Source: an uncultured Pseudomonadota bacterium (GTDB lineage Bacteria > Myxococcota_A > Polyangia > HGW-17). From it: a DNA stretch of 5,404 nt. A program made the translations under genes and the position numbers. Numbering within the stretch: position 1 is the stretch's first letter; the number at the start of each line of letters is the position of its first letter. The stretch spans positions 1-5,404 of the forward strand of contig CALKWH010000260.1 in NCBI GenBank assembly GCA_938004375.1. Reading direction: 5' to 3'. The notes beneath the pieces are model-generated. The model worked only from the letters and a program-made list of their open reading frames with translations, did not search any database and was not told the origin of the DNA. Shown here one piece after another: positions 5,359 through 5,404 of this stretch.

Positions 5359-5404
5359 AGATCGGAAGAGCACACGTCTGAACTCCAGTCACCGAATACG
5401 ATCT
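5359..5404. other. Illumina adapter sequence at the 3' end (not biological)
   Basis: Positions 5359-5392, beginning AGATCGGAAGAGC and ending CCAGTCAC, are the standard Read 1 read-through adapter. They are followed by an 8-base index position (CGAATACG, 5393-5400) and ATCT, the start of the P7 flow-cell sequence. With the 5' copy this makes a 34-base terminal inverted repeat that could be mistaken for a mobile-element end. The contig's biological sequence ends at about 5358. Confidence 0.98.

Noticed and set aside
15..5392. 34-base terminal inverted repeats as ends of a transposon or linear element
   Set aside because: They are exact Illumina adapter sequence with index and flow-cell bases outside them, and no transposase is present.

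Overview
The window is a high-GC assembled contig, most likely metagenomic, from an uncultured Gram-negative bacterium. Both ends are Illumina adapter (1-48 and 5359-5404), so the biological sequence is only about 49-5358 and its outer neighbours are unknown. The taxonomic clues are indirect: strong GC bias at third codon positions, good Shine-Dalgarno sites, a lipoprotein signal peptide followed by an Asn/Thr-rich linker, an EGF-like module, and a short Cys-rich 'GVCEAGETTLNCPGDC' module. Such modules are common in secreted lipoproteins of Myxococcota/Bradymonadota-like and related lineages. The assignment is an inference, not a measurement.

Layout. (a) 49-91, minus: the first 14 codons of a flavodoxin-fold NAD(P)H/FMN oxidoreductase, cut by the adapter. 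(b) 4171 down to 176, minus: three closely packed genes that look like one transcription unit. They encode a large surface or periplasmic lipoprotein of the alpha-amylase family GH13 (858 aa), a MOSC-domain protein (165 aa, 16 nt downstream), and a class I SAM-dependent methyltransferase (302 aa) whose GTG start overlaps the MOSC stop in a GTGA. The flavodoxin-like gene follows 84 nt later on the same strand. (c) 4172-4340: a divergent intergenic region with a candidate promoter on each strand and a small cluster of CGGACGRAT repeats, direct and inverted, between them. (d) 4341-5333, plus: a 330-aa protein with a GAF-like domain, a helical linker and a PAS domain, and no visible output domain.

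How they may work together. The amylase would degrade alpha-glucans outside the cytoplasm. The cytoplasmic MOSC/methyltransferase pair is translationally coupled and may act on one cofactor or metal-related process (MOSC domains are linked to molybdenum cofactor and sulfur chemistry), but nothing ties it to starch metabolism. The GAF-PAS protein could be a sensor for a signalling system, possibly sharing control with the amylase through the divergent region; this is speculative.

I see no mobile element, CRISPR array, tRNA or rRNA, and no clear evidence of a new multi-gene system. The most interesting points are the modular architecture of the amylase, the amylase-MOSC-methyltransferase arrangement, the repeat cluster in the divergent promoter region, and the sensor without an output domain. 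The long open frames antisense to the amylase are coding shadows. The longest stretch without a gene is the 169 nt at 4172-4340.
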